Positions 63,234-64,000 of a stretch of 64,000 nt of DNA are shown here, piece by piece. The first letter of the stretch is position 1; every line of letters begins with the position of its first letter. A program made the position numbers and the translations under genes. The notes below the pieces were generated by a model, which had not been told where the DNA came from, did not search any database, and saw only the letters and a program-made list of their open reading frames with translations. This DNA comes from Luteibacter aegosomatissinici (GTDB lineage Bacteria > Pseudomonadota > Gammaproteobacteria > Xanthomonadales > Rhodanobacteraceae), in contig NZ_CP095742.1 of the NCBI RefSeq assembly GCF_023078495.1, forward strand, positions 4,883,501-4,947,500, in the 5' to 3' direction.

Positions 63234-63905
63234 TTAGTGCACCCAATGCCCCGCGCGCTGCCGCGGCGGATGTTCCTCGCCATCGCGGCGCGGCTTCACC
63301 AGTGCGCCCAGTTCGGCTTCGGTCGGTGCGTTTTCACGCCAGTAATTGCCCACGGCGATCAGCACCTCGGGCAACTGGCCCAGGCACTCGTCGTATTCCT
63401 CATCGGTCAGCTTTTCGAATTCGGCATCGGCCTGCAGCACGCCTTCATCGACCGCCAGCGCCATGATCGGGCCGAGCAGCTGCATCAGTTCCGGATCTTC
63501 CGCCAGGCGCGCTTCCCAGAGCTGGGCGCGCATATCGATGCCACGGCTGAACCCTTCGCACCAGCCGGCAGCCGACAGCATCGGGCCTTCTTCGGTATCG
63601 ATCTCGCCGAGGATCGGTTCGTACGCATCGACATCGAGTTCAGCGGTGACCGAATCGTTGAGCTTGGCCAGCAGCGCCAGTACGCGATTGCCCTGGTCTT
63701 CATCCTCGAAGGCATCGTGGAGCACTTCGTGCAGCCATTCCTCGGGCTTTACCTCGAGCGGACCTACCGCCACGGCGGAGAGCAACCCATGCACGCCATC
63801 GAGCATGAGGTCACCATCGTTACCGTGCACGCGCAGGTAGGTATCGAGTTCTTCCAGTTCCTTGTCATCCAGGGAGCTGGGCCATTCGGATTTGGGTACG
63901 TTCAA
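63234..63905 (-). CDS. UPF0149/YecA-like protein
   Basis: 223 aa from TTG 63905. This start was preferred since TTGA overlaps the xthA stop and GGAG lies 8 bases upstream; no ATG in frame lies inside xthA except one far upstream. Motifs: LDTYLRVHGNDGDLMLDGVH, LSAAGWCEGFSRGIDMRAQL and LTDEEYDECLGQLPEVLIAV. YecA/YgfB family proteins are small helical proteins of unclear function, here without the C-terminal SEC-C zinc motif. Confidence 0.85.
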   Translation of the reverse strand: MNVPKSEWPSSLDDKELEELDTYLRVHGNDGDLMLDGVHGLLSAVAVGPLEVKPEEWLHEVLHDAFEDEDQGNRVLALLAKLNDSVTAELDVDAYEPILGEIDTEEGPMLSAAGWCEGFSRGIDMRAQLWEARLAEDPELMQLLGPIMALAVDEGVLQADAEFEKLTDEEYDECLGQLPEVLIAVGNYWRENAPTEAELGALVKPRRDGEEHPPRQRAGHWVH

Positions 63906-64000
63906 AGCGTTAACTCCAGCGCGACGGGCGCGTGGTCGGACGGTTGCTCCCACTTCCGCGGTGCCTTGTCGATGATGGACGAGGTGGCCACGGCCTTGAG
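63902..64000 (-). CDS. xthA: Exodeoxyribonuclease III, C-terminal end (5' part off the window)
   Basis: Thirty-two codons reading from the right edge end in IIDKAPRKWEQPSDHAPVAL then ELTL. The SDHAPV motif, containing the catalytic Asp-His of the exonuclease III/APE family, identifies it. It repairs abasic sites. The stop TGA (63904-63902) overlaps the TTG of the UPF0149 gene. Confidence 0.85.
   Translation of the reverse strand, partial: LKAVATSSIIDKAPRKWEQPSDHAPVALELTL

Overview
The window is high-GC, gene-dense bacterial chromosome. The mix of genes (a full kdp K+ ATPase locus, algZ-algR-hemC, rsmG-parA-parB, a yjfLMC-like operon, TonB-dependent uptake, many S9/GH/GMC enzymes) and abundant REP-type palindromes beginning GTAGGAGC point to a gammaproteobacterium of the Lysobacterales, most like Rhodanobacteraceae (Luteibacter/Dyella type). 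That placement is inference from gene content, not a database match. No rRNA, tRNA, CRISPR, prophage or transposase gene was seen.

Layout. 1-3.2 kb: end of a MarR-controlled efflux operon, a small unknown gene, an AraC regulator and a secreted small protein. 3.3-13.4 kb: the kdp locus on the minus strand, in transcription order a 29-aa membrane peptide, kdpF, kdpA, kdpB, a 62-aa orphan, a beta-barrel porin, kdpC, a repeat, kdpD, kdpE. 13.4-18 kb: two divergent S9 serine peptidases. 18.1-21 kb: yjfL-yjfM-yjfC-like operon converging on a NUDIX protein with a membrane tail. 21.2-27.5 kb: GH38 enzyme, carboxylesterase, AlgZ/AlgR-type two-component pair and hemC. 27.6-33.9 kb: DUF481 protein, membrane protein, WYL regulator, patatin, glycosyltransferase and an ECF sigma/anti-sigma pair. 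34-37 kb: parB, parA, rsmG and a minimal SPFH protein. 37.3-39.5 kb: Fur-boxed PepSY iron operon. 39.5-43.1 kb: GNAT enzyme, zinc carboxypeptidase-like protein, MFS pump with divergent TetR. 43.1-48.1 kb: pirin, LysR, isochorismatase-like hydrolase, GMC oxidoreductase, alpha/beta hydrolase. 48.3-61.8 kb: a LacI-controlled glycan utilisation locus (TonB-dependent receptor, tryptophan-halogenase-like flavoprotein, PF10091 glycosidase, sugar ABC transporter without ATPase, large six-hairpin glycosidase). 61.8-64 kb: lipoprotein, second pirin, UPF0149 protein and the end of xthA.

How it fits together. In the kdp locus KdpD/KdpE would sense K+ or turgor stress and switch on KdpFABC; the porin buried between kdpB and kdpC suggests that outer-membrane permeability is co-induced with the inner-membrane pump. 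In the glycan locus a LacI protein has probable sites of the CGTAAACGTTTACG type upstream of itself and upstream of the glycosidase-ABC-glycosidase operon; the receptor would import oligosaccharides, PF10091 and the six-hairpin enzyme would cut them, and the ABC system would import the products using an ATPase encoded elsewhere.

The most striking non-coding signal is a family of paired palindromes: six closely related 95-98 bp copies at gene ends, plus related variants. One pair lies inside the signal-peptide region of the six-hairpin glycosidase, another single element lies inside the same reading frame, and two elements supply stop codons.
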